Positions 47,489 to 56,758 of a stretch of DNA of 64,000 nt are shown here, one piece after another. The notes beneath the pieces are model-generated. The model saw only the letters and a program-made list of their open reading frames with translations, was not told where the DNA came from and searched no databases. The translations under genes and the position numbers were made by a program. Location of the stretch: assembly GCF_031455195.1 (NCBI RefSeq), contig NZ_JAVDSH010000004.1, forward strand, positions 400,469 to 464,468. The letters are read 5' to 3'. How positions within the stretch are numbered: the stretch's first letter is position 1; the number at the start of each line of letters is the position of its first letter. This stretch comes from Arthrobacter nitroguajacolicus_D. GTDB lineage: Bacteria > Actinomycetota > Actinomycetes > Actinomycetales > Micrococcaceae.

Positions 47489-48937
47489 ATGATGGGCGTT
47501 AAAAACGGGGATGCCCGCTCAGGGTTATCCACGGCGTGGGGGCGCTTGAAATGGCCGGTGCTGTTGGCCACCGTTTTGCTGTGCCTGGCTGCCGTGGTGG
47601 TGGCCGGGATGATGCCCGGGCTGCTTTCACTGCCCAAACCAGCAGCCTCAGTACCCGCCTGGCAGCAGGAACCCGACCACCTTTCCAAGGCCAGTGGGGT
47701 CCTTCCCCTCGACGCAAACGCCCCGCTTCCGGCATCCGCCGAAGTCACGGCACTCCTCGATGCCACGCTGAAACCGGACGGTGCGGGCACCATCAGCGGC
47801 GTGGTCATGGACGCTTCCACCGGCAAAGTCCTCTTTGACCGCGACGCCTCAGCCAACCGGATCCCGGCGTCGAACATGAAGCTGCTGACCGCCGTCGCAG
47901 CCCTGAAAGCCCTGGGCCCGGACACGCGCTTCACCACCCGCGTGCTTGGATCCGACAATCCCTCCACGGTTGTACTGACGGGGGGAGGGGACGTGCTGCT
48001 GGGTGCTTCCCCCTCCGATCCCAACGCCGTCATGGGCAGGGCCGGCCTGGCATCCCTGGCCGCAGATACGGCCACCGCGTTGACGGCCGCCGGAGTCAAA
48101 GGGCCAGTCACAGTCCAGGTGGACGACACCCTGTTCAGCGGTGCCCCCCTCAATCCGGCTTGGAGCCTTGACGACGTTGCCGCCGGCGAGACGGCACCCC
48201 TGTTTTCGCTGGCGTTGAATTCGGGCCGATACTCGCCGACTGTGATGAGCGGGCCCCGCCCCCAGGATTCCGCGGTCACCACCGCCCAGGCCTTCGCCGA
48301 GCAGTTGGCGGCTGCCGGCGTGGCGGTGGGTCCCGGCGTTGAACGCGGCAAGGGCCTCCCCACCAAGGTGCTGGCCGCAGCTGAGTCGGCCACCGTCAGC
48401 GAACAGGTCGACCTCATGCTGGAGACCTCGGATAACTTCCTCGCCGAAGCCTTGGGCCGGATGACCGCAGCCGCGTCCGGCAAGGAAGCCACGTACGACG
48501 GCGCCACTGCGGCCGTGCGGCAAAGGCTGGCGGAGTTGGGGATCGCCACGGATTCGACGCAGTTGGCCGACGTATCGGGCCTTGCGTTGGAAAACCAGGT
48601 CAGCGCCCGGCAGTTCGTCGAGGTTGTCCGTGCAATCACCAGCGGCCCGGACCTTTCCCTCCGCACGGCACTGGACGGTTTCCCGGTAGCTGGACTGACA
48701 GGCACCCTGGATAACAGGTACGTGGATGCCAGCACGGCCGAAGGTGCTGGCCTGGTCCGTGCCAAGACCGGGACGTTGAATTCAGTGATCGCACTGAGCG
48801 GTTATGTGGTTGACGCCGATGGCCGGCTGCTGGTGTTCTCGTTCATCGGCAACGGACTCGAACCCGGTGCCGCCGGAAACAAGGTGGCCATGGACCGGGC
48901 AGCGTCCGGTCTGGCCTCGTGCGGCTGCCGCAGTTGA
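47489..48937 (+). CDS. dacB: D-alanyl-D-alanine carboxypeptidase/endopeptidase (PBP4 type)
   Basis: The 482-residue class C low-molecular-weight PBP has an N-terminal membrane anchor (VLLATVLLCLAAVVVAGMMP) and the three penicilloyl-serine motifs: ASNMKLLTAV (S-x-x-K, about residue 128), ETSDNFLAEALG (S-x-N) and RAKTGTLNSVIALSG (K-T-G). The D-x-x-x-G-insert domain is present between the first two. It trims or cleaves peptidoglycan peptides outside the membrane. The start is ATG 47489 or ATG 47492; no Shine-Dalgarno is seen. The next gene follows after 51 bp. Confidence 0.93.
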   Translation: MMGVKNGDARSGLSTAWGRLKWPVLLATVLLCLAAVVVAGMMPGLLSLPKPAASVPAWQQEPDHLSKASGVLPLDANAPLPASAEVTALLDATLKPDGAGTISGVVMDASTGKVLFDRDASANRIPASNMKLLTAVAALKALGPDTRFTTRVLGSDNPSTVVLTGGGDVLLGASPSDPNAVMGRAGLASLAADTATALTAAGVKGPVTVQVDDTLFSGAPLNPAWSLDDVAAGETAPLFSLALNSGRYSPTVMSGPRPQDSAVTTAQAFAEQLAAAGVAVGPGVERGKGLPTKVLAAAESATVSEQVDLMLETSDNFLAEALGRMTAAASGKEATYDGATAAVRQRLAELGIATDSTQLADVSGLALENQVSARQFVEVVRAITSGPDLSLRTALDGFPVAGLTGTLDNRYVDASTAEGAGLVRAKTGTLNSVIALSGYVVDADGRLLVFSFIGNGLEPGAAGNKVAMDRAASGLASCGCRS

Positions 48938-48988
48938 AGCTCCGCGTCCAGCGAACTTAACGGCTCATTGCCAGTCACGTGTGGTGTG

Positions 48989-50119
48989 ATGGTCCGTATG
49001 GTGTCATCTGCCCGCGACTCGTCAGCAGGGGCCCCGTCCCTGATCAATTGGGACCTGGCCGCCTCTACGGCTGCCCGGCTTGCCCCTCCAGGTCCTGAGC
49101 TCAGTGCAGGGGAGATCGGCAAGGCGGTGGATAACCTGCGGTTCAACGCGGACATCTCCGTCCCCCACGTGCACGACATCACGGGCCTGGATGCCGCGAG
49201 GGACCTGCGTGATTCCCATGTCCTGGTGGTGGATCGTGCCTCCTGGTCCAAGGCCAACACGCAGAGCTTCGCGGTGATGCTCCAACCTGCGCTGCAGAAG
49301 ATGGTGGAAAGCCGCGGCAGCGTGGCAATGACCCCTGCAGCCGCAGCCGCCAGCGGTGCCATCACCGGCACCCAGCTCGGGGCCGTCCTCGCCTTCCTCT
49401 CCAGCAAGGTCCTGGGACAGTACGACCCCTTCGCGGCCCTTGCACCGGGCGCCAACGTTCCTCCGGGCGGCCGGCTCCTCCTGGTGGCGCCCAACATCAT
49501 CTCCGTGGAGCGCGAACTCAACGTCCACCCCGACGATTTCCGGCTCTGGGTCTGCCTCCATGAGCAAACCCACCGTGTGCAGTTTGCCGCCGCGCCGTGG
49601 CTCCGGCATCACATGCTGGATGAGATCGAAAAGCTCAGCGGCAACCTGCTGGGCAACATGGATTCCTTGGTTGACCGGGCAGGCGCCATCGCCAAGTCCC
49701 TGCGCGACCGCAATCCCTCAGACAAGGTGCCCGGCCGCGGGGCCATCCTGGACCTGCTCCAGAACCCCGAGGAAAAGGCCTCCCTCTCCCACATCACCGC
49801 CGTGATGAGCCTCCTTGAGGGTCACGCCAACGTGGTGATGGACGCCGTGGACGCCAGCATCGTTCCGTCCGTGCGTACCATCCGCCAGCGCTTCAACGAG
49901 CGCGGCAAGGAACGGGGCGTGGTGGAGAAATTCATCCGCAACCTCCTCGGCCTGGACGCCAAGATGCGGCAATACACGGACGGCGCCAAGTTCGTCCGCG
50001 AAGTCGTTGCCGTGGCCGGGATGGAAGGCTTCAACAAGGTTTGGGACGCCGCCGAGCATCTCCCCACGGAAGAGGAAATCCATAACTCCAAACTGTGGCT
50101 GGAGCGGATGGGGCTTTGA
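48989..50119 (+). CDS. Zinc-dependent metalloprotease (DUF2342 family)
   Basis: The 376-residue protein belongs to the actinobacterial DUF2342 family, also annotated as coenzyme F420 biosynthesis-associated or zinc-dependent metalloprotease. The metal site is WVCLHEQTHRVQFAAAPWLR with H-E-x-x-H, and LEGHANVVMDAVD gives the downstream Glu and His. It is cytoplasmic by the absence of a signal. Start is ATG 48989 or 48998; neither has a strong Shine-Dalgarno. It sits between dacB and tilS, its usual neighbours in this group, and ends within the tilS start. Confidence 0.85.
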   Translation: MVRMVSSARDSSAGAPSLINWDLAASTAARLAPPGPELSAGEIGKAVDNLRFNADISVPHVHDITGLDAARDLRDSHVLVVDRASWSKANTQSFAVMLQPALQKMVESRGSVAMTPAAAAASGAITGTQLGAVLAFLSSKVLGQYDPFAALAPGANVPPGGRLLLVAPNIISVERELNVHPDDFRLWVCLHEQTHRVQFAAAPWLRHHMLDEIEKLSGNLLGNMDSLVDRAGAIAKSLRDRNPSDKVPGRGAILDLLQNPEEKASLSHITAVMSLLEGHANVVMDAVDASIVPSVRTIRQRFNERGKERGVVEKFIRNLLGLDAKMRQYTDGAKFVREVVAVAGMEGFNKVWDAAEHLPTEEEIHNSKLWLERMGL

Positions 50120-51270
50120 GTAGGGGACGACGGCGGCCAGGGCGTTTAGCGCCGGTCGTCGGCAAGGCACGCAAGCAGTTGCAAAACGCCCTCGCCGCCG
50201 CAGGCTATCCGTCACGTGTGCTTGTGGCATGCAGCGGAGGCCCGGATTCCTTGGCGCTCGCAGCCGTTGCCGCGTACTTTGCCAGGCGTGGGCACGTGGA
50301 TGGGCATCCGGTGTCAGTAGCGGGGGTGGTGGTGGACCACCAGCTGCAGCCCGGCTCGGCTGACGTCGCTGCCCGGACTGCATCGGTGTTGCGTGAGTTG
50401 GGTCTCGCCCCGGTGGAAGTGCGCACCGTGGACGTTGCTGCCACCGGGTTTGGGCCCGAAGCCGCCGCCCGGGACGCCCGTCACGCAGCCCTCGACGCCG
50501 CCGCTGATGACCTTCGCTGTGAGGCGATCCTCCTGGGCCACACTTTGGACGACCAAGCCGAACAGGTGCTTCTGGGGCTTGCCCGCGGTTCCGGCACCCG
50601 ATCCCTGGCAGGTATGAGGCCCGCCCGCGGGCGCCTGCTGCGGCCCTTCCTCGGTCTTCGGCGCGAAGAGACGTTGGAGATCTGCGAGGTCGAAGAACTG
50701 CATCCTTGGCATGATCCGAGCAACGCCGATCCCGCATTTGCGCGATCCCGGACCCGGGTGGAAGTCATGCCTGTCCTGGAAGAGAAGCTCGGACCGGGAG
50801 TGGCCCAGTCCCTTGCCCGGACCGCGGCCATCCTTCAGCAGGACGCCGATTTCCTTGAGGACCTGGCCAACGAGACCTATCTCTCACTTGTCCGGCGCGA
50901 GGATGGGGACGCCTGGTTGCCCGAGGACGCCGTCCGGGAGCTGCCCGCGGCCCTGAGGTTCCGCGTCATTGCGAAGGCTGCCTCCGACGTCGGGGGCCAG
51001 CAGCCCGGCTACGGGCGGCTCCAAGCCGCGGAAGCGCTGCTTCGGCGGCAGGGATCGGCCGGGCCGGTGGAACTCCCCGGTCACGTCAGCGTATTCCGTT
51101 TATCCCTCAGCGATCTGGAACAGCAGCGGTGGGACCTTCCAGGTTCGGCGACTGCTGCGCCGCTGCCCGCGACCGCCTCCGCAAGCCAGGATTCGACCGG
51201 CGTCGGTCCCCGCGATGCCGCGCGCTGTGGGAAGCTAGTATTCCGGCATCAGAAATCGTCCCAACAGTAG
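50116..51270 (+). CDS. tilS: tRNA(Ile)-lysidine synthetase
   Basis: The protein (about 384 residues) converts the wobble cytidine of tRNA-Ile(CAU) to lysidine using ATP and lysine. The PP-loop motif ACSGGPDSLALAAVAAYF lies near residue 40, followed by GVVVDHQLQPGS, LGHTLDDQAEQVLLGLARGS and RPFLGLRREE. TTG 50116 overlaps the preceding TGA (TTGA), suggesting coupling; GTG 50095 is an alternative that adds seven residues. The C-terminal 50 residues are Ala/Ser-rich and poorly conserved. It leads into hpt and ftsH. Confidence 0.94.
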   Translation: MSRGRRRPGRLAPVVGKARKQLQNALAAAGYPSRVLVACSGGPDSLALAAVAAYFARRGHVDGHPVSVAGVVVDHQLQPGSADVAARTASVLRELGLAPVEVRTVDVAATGFGPEAAARDARHAALDAAADDLRCEAILLGHTLDDQAEQVLLGLARGSGTRSLAGMRPARGRLLRPFLGLRREETLEICEVEELHPWHDPSNADPAFARSRTRVEVMPVLEEKLGPGVAQSLARTAAILQQDADFLEDLANETYLSLVRREDGDAWLPEDAVRELPAALRFRVIAKAASDVGGQQPGYGRLQAAEALLRRQGSAGPVELPGHVSVFRLSLSDLEQQRWDLPGSATAAPLPATASASQDSTGVGPRDAARCGKLVFRHQKSSQQ

Positions 51271-51301
51271 CCGCACCCGAGCATCAAAACAGGAGCCATT
51301 G

Positions 51302-51853
51302 GTGGATTCAAACGACGTCCAGGCAGATCTCAAGCACGTTCTTTACACCAAAGAGCAGATCCAAACACGCATCGCGGAACTCGCAGCGCAGATCGACAAG
51401 GACTACGAGGGCCGCGACATCCTTGTCGTCGGTGTTCTCAAGGGTGCGGTGATGGTCATGGCTGACCTGGCACGCGCGCTGCACAGCCACGTCAGCATGG
51501 ACTGGATGGCGGTCTCTTCGTACGGTTCGGGAACGCAATCGTCAGGTGTTGTCCGGATCCTCAAGGACCTGGACACCGACCTCATGGGCAAGGATGTCCT
51601 GATCGTCGAGGACATCATCGATTCCGGCCTGACCCTTTCGTGGCTCAAGTCCAACCTCGAATCCCGTGGCACGGCCAGCGTCGAGATCTGCACGGCATTC
51701 CGTAAGCCGACCGCAGCCAAGGTGGAAATCGACGTCAAGTACGTCGGCTACGACATCCCCAACGAATTCGTCGTGGGCTACGGCCTCGACTACGCCGAGA
51801 AGTACCGCAACCTGGACTTCGTCGGCACCCTGGCTCCGCACGTCTACGAGTAG
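51302..51853 (+). CDS. hpt: Hypoxanthine phosphoribosyltransferase
   Basis: The 183-residue enzyme salvages hypoxanthine (and guanine) with PRPP. Signatures: LVVGVLKGAVMVMADLARAL, SSYGSGTQSSGVVRI in the flexible loop, and the PRPP motif LIVEDIIDSGLTLSWL, then KYVGYDIPNEFVVGYGLDYA. GTG 51302 is preceded by AGGAG 5-9 bases away; TTG 51299 is also possible. It lies 31 bp after tilS in the common actinobacterial order tilS-hpt-ftsH. Confidence 0.96.
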   Translation: MDSNDVQADLKHVLYTKEQIQTRIAELAAQIDKDYEGRDILVVGVLKGAVMVMADLARALHSHVSMDWMAVSSYGSGTQSSGVVRILKDLDTDLMGKDVLIVEDIIDSGLTLSWLKSNLESRGTASVEICTAFRKPTAAKVEIDVKYVGYDIPNEFVVGYGLDYAEKYRNLDFVGTLAPHVYE

Positions 51854-51857
51854 GCAG

Positions 51858-51944
51858 CGCCGCACCCCGCTTTCACAACGCCGCACCACTTGCCGCTTCC
51901 CGCACCCACAACCCCTGGTGCGCTGGGCGGGAAGGGGTGCGGCG
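51858..51944 (+). terminator. GC-rich nested hairpin after hpt
   Basis: CGCCGCACCCC (51858) pairs with GGGGTGCGGCG (51934), and a second CGCCGCACC plus CTTCCCGC inside can pair with GCGGGAAG beside the right arm. It starts 5 bases after the hpt stop. There is no clean T-run. It probably limits read-through from hpt into the next gene. Confidence 0.55.
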
Positions 51945-52055
51945 TGTGCGCTTAAGGGGTGCGCCCGGCGGCACCGTGTGCGCTTGCGGTGACGTGCGTT
52001 CGGTTGGGACGCCCCCGGCCTCGAATCGCGGCCCTACCCGGAGCTAAACTGGACT

Positions 52056-52910
52056 ATGACCGGTGCCCCCGCCCGTCCATTCCTTTGGCTCGTCGTCGTG
52101 GCGACCGTCCTTACGGGATGCACTCCTTCTTCCGGTGCCGGGGAAATCGTCTCCGCTCAGCCGCAGGCATCCATCACAGTAACCCCGCCGGAGGCCGCGC
52201 CGACACCGTCGTCGCCGCTCCCGGGCGATTCGCAGCCCACCACCCCGCCGCAGGCCGCGCCCACAACCCCGGCCGCTGTCTCGGCCCCGCCTCCGGTGCC
52301 TCAGCCGTTCGCGCTGAACCTGTTCCGCGAGGGCGACTTTGTGCCGCAATACACGTTTGACTGGTGCGTTGCCGCGAGCATCCAGATGGCCCACAACCTG
52401 GTGGACGACACCGGTGGTGGAACCTGGGCCGCTTCTGCGCAGCAAGGCGAGTTGTGGGAAATGGCCAGGGCGAGGTCATCGGATTCGTTCAACGGCGCAA
52501 ACCCCTTCGGCTGGGCGCTGGTACTCACCGAGGTTGGAATGGGTCCCTACAAAGTAGTGAGCGTCGCCAATTACGACGACGCACTCCGGACTGCGGCGCG
52601 GGCGATCACCGAAACCGGCCGACCCGTGGGCTTGGTGATGTGGAGTGGCCGTCATGCCTGGGTGATGAGTGGGTTCGAATCCGTGGGGGATCCTCGGGTA
52701 TTCGCGGACTTCTCCGTCACGGGTGTTCGTGTCCTGGATCCGTTGTATCCGTACGGGAGTGGCCAGTGGGGGCCATCGCCGGAACCCAACAGCCTGATCA
52801 CTCCCGGGCAGTTGGCCACCCAATTCGTGGTCCGCGAGCCGCGGCGGTGGAGCAATCAGTTGCCCGCAGGCTACTTGCTGGTCCTGCCGGTGGCCGCGGT
52901 CAACGGTTAG
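52056..52910 (+). CDS. C39-like peptidase-domain lipoprotein
   Basis: The 284-residue protein has a lipoprotein signal (FLWLVVVATVLTGC, lipobox LTGC at about residue 22), a Pro/Thr-rich linker (about 30-85), and a papain-like C39-type domain: YTFDWCVAASIQMAHNLV with the candidate catalytic cysteine, and GLVMWSGRHAWVMSGFES with the histidine. It should act outside the membrane; protease, amidase or a non-catalytic binding role are all possible. It splits the usually contiguous hpt-ftsH pair. It has no Shine-Dalgarno of note (GGAGCTAAACTGGACT before ATG). Confidence 0.75.
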   Translation: MTGAPARPFLWLVVVATVLTGCTPSSGAGEIVSAQPQASITVTPPEAAPTPSSPLPGDSQPTTPPQAAPTTPAAVSAPPPVPQPFALNLFREGDFVPQYTFDWCVAASIQMAHNLVDDTGGGTWAASAQQGELWEMARARSSDSFNGANPFGWALVLTEVGMGPYKVVSVANYDDALRTAARAITETGRPVGLVMWSGRHAWVMSGFESVGDPRVFADFSVTGVRVLDPLYPYGSGQWGPSPEPNSLITPGQLATQFVVREPRRWSNQLPAGYLLVLPVAAVNG

Positions 52911-53094
52911 GTCCCCGGTCACGCCCGTGTTTGGTAAGCAGCAAACCCTGTCATGTCGCACAGGACACGAGTATCCTATGTACGCCCAGAGGGAACTTTT
53001 GGACTTTCCGGTGCGTGAATTACTGGGAACGGTGTATAGCTTGAAACTGAAGCAGCACCACTCGCGCGCAGAAGTTGCGCCTTGCAGCACTACC

Positions 53095-53122
53095 AGGAGG
53101 GACGGGGCAAAACCCCGATCAG
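53095..53122 (+). promoter_or_regulatory. ftsH ribosome binding site with an intervening hairpin
   Basis: AGGAGG at 53095-53100 lies 22 bases before ATG 53123, too far for normal initiation. Between them CGGGG, loop CAAAA and CCCCG (53103-53117) form a 5-bp stem. If it folds, the remaining linear spacing is 7 bases, which is optimal. No alternative start codon lies 4-12 bases after AGGAGG. Confidence 0.6.
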
Positions 53123-55192
53123 ATGAAAGCTAAGAGTTTCTTCAAGGGCCCGGGCATCTGGATTGTTGTCGTCGTAGGCTTGCTCCTGGTGGCATTCGCG
53201 ACACTTGCTCCGGGCGGTTCCACGCGCATTGACACCAAGGAAGGCCTTGAGCTCCTTTCCCAGAACGGGAAGGTTGAGCAGGCCAAGATTTTCGACGCCG
53301 AGAATCGTGTTGACCTGGTACTCAAGGACAACTTGAACCTCGATGGCCAGGACAAGGGCAAGAACGTCCAGTTCTTCTACGTCACGGATCGCGGTCCTGA
53401 TGTGGTGAAGGCTGTCACCAACGCCAACCCGGATAAAGGCTTCACGGACCAGCCGGTCGAGAACAATTGGTTCTCCGGGCTTTTCTCGCTTCTCATCCCG
53501 GTGCTGCTGCTGGGTGTCCTGTTCTGGTTCCTGCTTTCTCGCATGCAGGGCGGCGGTTCCAAGGTGATGCAGTTCGGCAAGTCCAAGGCCAAACTGGTCA
53601 ACAAGGACATGCCGCAGGTGACTTTCTCCGACGTCGCCGGTGCTGACGAGGCCGTGGAAGAGCTCCAGGAAATCAAGGAATTCCTCCAGGAGCCCGCTAA
53701 GTTCCAGGCGGTAGGCGCCAAGATCCCCAAGGGTGTGCTGCTCTACGGCCCTCCAGGTACAGGTAAGACCCTGCTGGCTCGTGCTGTCGCTGGTGAAGCC
53801 GGTGTTCCCTTCTTCTCCATTTCCGGCTCGGACTTCGTTGAAATGTTCGTCGGCGTCGGTGCTTCCCGTGTCCGCGACCTTTTCGAGCAGGCCAAGGCAA
53901 GCTCTCCGGCTATCATCTTCGTCGATGAAATCGACGCTGTGGGCCGCCACCGTGGCGCCGGCATCGGCGGCGGTAATGACGAGCGCGAGCAGACGCTCAA
54001 CCAGCTCCTCGTGGAGATGGACGGCTTCGACGTCAAGACCAACGTCATCCTCATCGCAGCCACCAACCGTCCGGACGTCCTGGACCCGGCCTTGCTGCGC
54101 CCGGGCCGTTTCGACCGCCAAATCACCGTGGAAGCCCCGGACATGATCGGCCGCGAGCAGATCCTGAACGTCCACGCCAAGGGCAAGCCCATGGCTCAGG
54201 GCATCGACCTGAAAGCTGTTGCCAAGAAAACCCCCGGCTACACCGGTGCTGACCTGGCCAACGTGCTCAACGAGGCCGCACTGCTGACCGCGCGTTCCAA
54301 CGCCAACCTGATCGACGACCGTGCTCTGGACGAGGCAATCGACCGCGTCATGGCCGGCCCGCAGAAGCGCAGCCGTGTCATGAAGGAACTTGAGCGCAAG
54401 ATCACCGCTTACCACGAGGGTGGCCACGCGCTGGTTGCTGCGGCATTGCGCAACTCGGCCCCGGTCACCAAGATCACCATCCTTCCCCGTGGCCGCGCCC
54501 TCGGCTACACCATGGTCATCCCCGAGGACGACAAGTACTCGGTTACCCGCAACGAACTGCTGGACCAGATGGCCTACGCCATGGGCGGCCGTGTTGCTGA
54601 GGAAATCGTGTTCCACGACCCCTCCACTGGTGCTTCCAACGACATTGAGAAGGCCACGTCCACGGCCCGGAAGATGGTCACGCAGTACGGCATGAGCGAA
54701 CGCGTTGGTGCCGTGAAGCTGGGCCAGGGTGGCGGCGAGCCGTTCCTCGGACGCGATGCCGCACAGGAGCGCAACTTCTCGGACCAGATCGCCTACGTGG
54801 TGGATGAGGAAGTTCGTCGCCTGATCGACCAGGCACACGACGAGGCCTACGCCATCCTCACCGAAAACCGCGACGTCCTGGATCGCCTGGCGCTGGAACT
54901 GCTGGAACGGGAAACCCTGAACCAGGCTGAGATCGCGGAGATCTTCCACGACATCCGGAAACGCGATTTCCGCGAGATCTGGCTGTCCAAGGAATCCCGC
55001 CCGGTCCAGTCGATCCCGCCGGTCGAAAGCCGTGCCGAGAAGGCGGAACGTGAGGCCCAGGAAGAAGCCAAGAAGGCCCGCCTGGACGAGCCGTTGGATG
55101 TCGTGGCCCCGCACGCCCAGGGCGTCAGCAGCCAGGAGTCCTTTGAAGCGCCGAATCCCAACGGCGGCCCTGACAACCCTCATCACGGCTAA
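53123..55192 (+). CDS. ftsH: ATP-dependent zinc metalloprotease FtsH
   Basis: The 689-residue membrane AAA protease degrades misassembled membrane proteins and some regulators. Two membrane segments flank a small outer domain (about 9-28 and 118-140). Walker A is YGPPGTGKTLLARAVAGEAG (about residue 209), Walker B IIFVDEIDAVGRHRG, the second region of homology NVILIAATNRPDVLDPALLR, and the zinc site AYHEGGHALVAAAL (about 431). The C-terminal tail (about 640-689) is charged and disordered. ATG 53123 is confirmed by the MKAKSFFKGPGIW start; its Shine-Dalgarno is unusually placed. It precedes folE by 10 bp. Confidence 0.96.
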   Translation: MKAKSFFKGPGIWIVVVVGLLLVAFATLAPGGSTRIDTKEGLELLSQNGKVEQAKIFDAENRVDLVLKDNLNLDGQDKGKNVQFFYVTDRGPDVVKAVTNANPDKGFTDQPVENNWFSGLFSLLIPVLLLGVLFWFLLSRMQGGGSKVMQFGKSKAKLVNKDMPQVTFSDVAGADEAVEELQEIKEFLQEPAKFQAVGAKIPKGVLLYGPPGTGKTLLARAVAGEAGVPFFSISGSDFVEMFVGVGASRVRDLFEQAKASSPAIIFVDEIDAVGRHRGAGIGGGNDEREQTLNQLLVEMDGFDVKTNVILIAATNRPDVLDPALLRPGRFDRQITVEAPDMIGREQILNVHAKGKPMAQGIDLKAVAKKTPGYTGADLANVLNEAALLTARSNANLIDDRALDEAIDRVMAGPQKRSRVMKELERKITAYHEGGHALVAAALRNSAPVTKITILPRGRALGYTMVIPEDDKYSVTRNELLDQMAYAMGGRVAEEIVFHDPSTGASNDIEKATSTARKMVTQYGMSERVGAVKLGQGGGEPFLGRDAAQERNFSDQIAYVVDEEVRRLIDQAHDEAYAILTENRDVLDRLALELLERETLNQAEIAEIFHDIRKRDFREIWLSKESRPVQSIPPVESRAEKAEREAQEEAKKARLDEPLDVVAPHAQGVSSQESFEAPNPNGGPDNPHHG

Positions 55193-55202
55193 GCTTTCTG
55201 CT

Positions 55203-55835
55203 GTGACTCATTTCGACGACGACGACCTCGCCGCCGCCCACGGTTCTGCCGCGGGCTCCAAGCACGGCCATAAAGTGGATCGCCCGCGCATTGAAGCGGC
55301 GGTTCGCGAGATTCTCCTTGCAATTGGGGAAGATCCCGAGCGTGGGGGCCTCCAGGACACGCCAAAGCGCGTGGCCAAGGCCTACGCCGAGGTCTTCGCG
55401 GGCCTTCACCAGCACCCGGAAGAGGTGCTGTCCACTACCTTCGACCTCGACCATGAGGAGCTTGTCCTCGTCAAGGACATTCCCTTCTACTCGACGTGCG
55501 AACACCATCTGGTGCCTTTCCACGGCGTCGCGCATGTCGGTTATATTCCGTCACATGACGGCAAGGTCACTGGGCTTAGCAAGTTGGCGCGGCTGGTGGA
55601 TATCTATGCCCGCCGGCCCCAGGTGCAGGAGCGGCTCACTACGCAGATCGTTGAGGCCCTTGTAACCCACCTGAACCCGCGCGGGGCGATTGTCGTCGTC
55701 GAATGCGAGCATATGTGCATGTCCATGCGCGGCATTCGCAAGCCCGGCGCGAAGACCGTCACCAGCGCGGTGCGCGGTCAGCTCCATGACCCGGCCACCC
55801 GCGCCGAGGCCATGAGCCTCATACTCGGAAGGTAA
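55203..55835 (+). CDS. folE: GTP cyclohydrolase I
   Basis: The 210-residue enzyme makes dihydroneopterin triphosphate from GTP, the first step of folate synthesis. Signatures: GEDPERGGLQDTPKRVAKAY, the zinc site FYSTCEHHLVPFHGVAHVGY with Cys and His, GLSKLARLVDIYARRPQVQE and VVECEHMCMSMRGIRKPGA. The GTG start at 55203 gives MTHFDDDDLAAAHG; no Shine-Dalgarno is visible, so it may depend on coupling to ftsH, whose stop is 10 bp upstream. folP follows 5 bp later. Confidence 0.95.
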   Translation: MTHFDDDDLAAAHGSAAGSKHGHKVDRPRIEAAVREILLAIGEDPERGGLQDTPKRVAKAYAEVFAGLHQHPEEVLSTTFDLDHEELVLVKDIPFYSTCEHHLVPFHGVAHVGYIPSHDGKVTGLSKLARLVDIYARRPQVQERLTTQIVEALVTHLNPRGAIVVVECEHMCMSMRGIRKPGAKTVTSAVRGQLHDPATRAEAMSLILGR

Positions 55836-55840
55836 GCATT

Positions 55841-56746
55841 ATGGACTCCCTCGCTGCAGCACCCGGAACCGGCCCGGCCACAAGCCCGCTGCCGGTTCTC
55901 CGTAAGCCGCGGCCCGCGGCCAGGTTCGAGGACCTGCCAACGGACCGCACGCTCGTCATGGGAATCCTGAACGTCACCCCGGATTCCTTCAGCGACGGCG
56001 GCACCCACCGGACGCCGGATACGGCTATTGCCCTCGGTTTGCGTATGTTCTACGCGGGTGCGGACATCATCGACGTCGGAGGCGAATCGACGCGCTCCGG
56101 TGCGGAACCGGTTTCCCCCGAAGAGGAACAGCGCCGCGTTATCCCGGTCATTGAGGCGCTGGTCAAAGCTGGCGCGCTGGTCAGCATCGACACGATGCAC
56201 ACGTCCACTGCCGCGGCAGCCGTGGAGGCAGGCGCTGGGATCATCAACGACGTTTCCGGCCTGACCATCGAGCCGGACATGCCCGAACTCGTGGCCCGCA
56301 CCAAGGTTCCCTACATCCTCACGCACCGCCGTGGGGATGCCCTGACCATGGACAGCCTCACGGACTATGACAACGTCGTTGACGATGTCGTGGCGGAGCT
56401 CAGCGGCGTCCGCGACAAGCTGTACGCAGCGGGCGTTGCCCCGGAGCAGATCATCATCGATCCGGGCGTTGGTTTTTCCAAGAACGAGGACCAGAACTGG
56501 GAGATCCTCAAGAACCTCGACAAGCTTTTCGGCCTCGGCCACAAGGTGATGGTGGCTGCTTCCCGCAAGCGGTTCCTCGGTTCGCTCCTGACTGTCTCCG
56601 GCAAGTCGGCTGCGCCTCTTGAACGTGACGCCGCTACGGCGGCCATCACCGCTTTGAGCGCCACCAAGGGCGCCTGGGCTGTCCGCGTTCACGACGTCGG
56701 TCCCAGCCTTGACGCCGTCAAGGTCGCCGCCCGTATCGCCCGCTGA
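55841..56746 (+). CDS. folP: Dihydropteroate synthase
   Basis: The 301-residue TIM-barrel enzyme condenses pterin pyrophosphate with p-aminobenzoate; it is the sulfonamide target. Signatures: LVMGILNVTPDSFSDGGTHR near residue 45, DIIDVGGESTRSGAEPVSPE, GAGIINDVSGL and IIIDPGVGFSKNEDQNWEIL. The N-terminal 35 residues are Ala/Pro-rich and extra to the fold. GGAAGGTAAGC lies before ATG 55841. Gene order folE-folP-folB-folK gives nearly the complete pterin branch in one operon. Confidence 0.95.
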   Translation: MDSLAAAPGTGPATSPLPVLRKPRPAARFEDLPTDRTLVMGILNVTPDSFSDGGTHRTPDTAIALGLRMFYAGADIIDVGGESTRSGAEPVSPEEEQRRVIPVIEALVKAGALVSIDTMHTSTAAAAVEAGAGIINDVSGLTIEPDMPELVARTKVPYILTHRRGDALTMDSLTDYDNVVDDVVAELSGVRDKLYAAGVAPEQIIIDPGVGFSKNEDQNWEILKNLDKLFGLGHKVMVAASRKRFLGSLLTVSGKSAAPLERDAATAAITALSATKGAWAVRVHDVGPSLDAVKVAARIAR

Positions 56747-56758
56747 TTGGAAAACGCT

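Noticed and set aside
53090..55186. Very long open frame on the minus strand opposite ftsH
   Set aside because: It mirrors ftsH codon structure in a high-GC genome; the plus strand encodes all FtsH motifs, so the antisense frame is a shadow.
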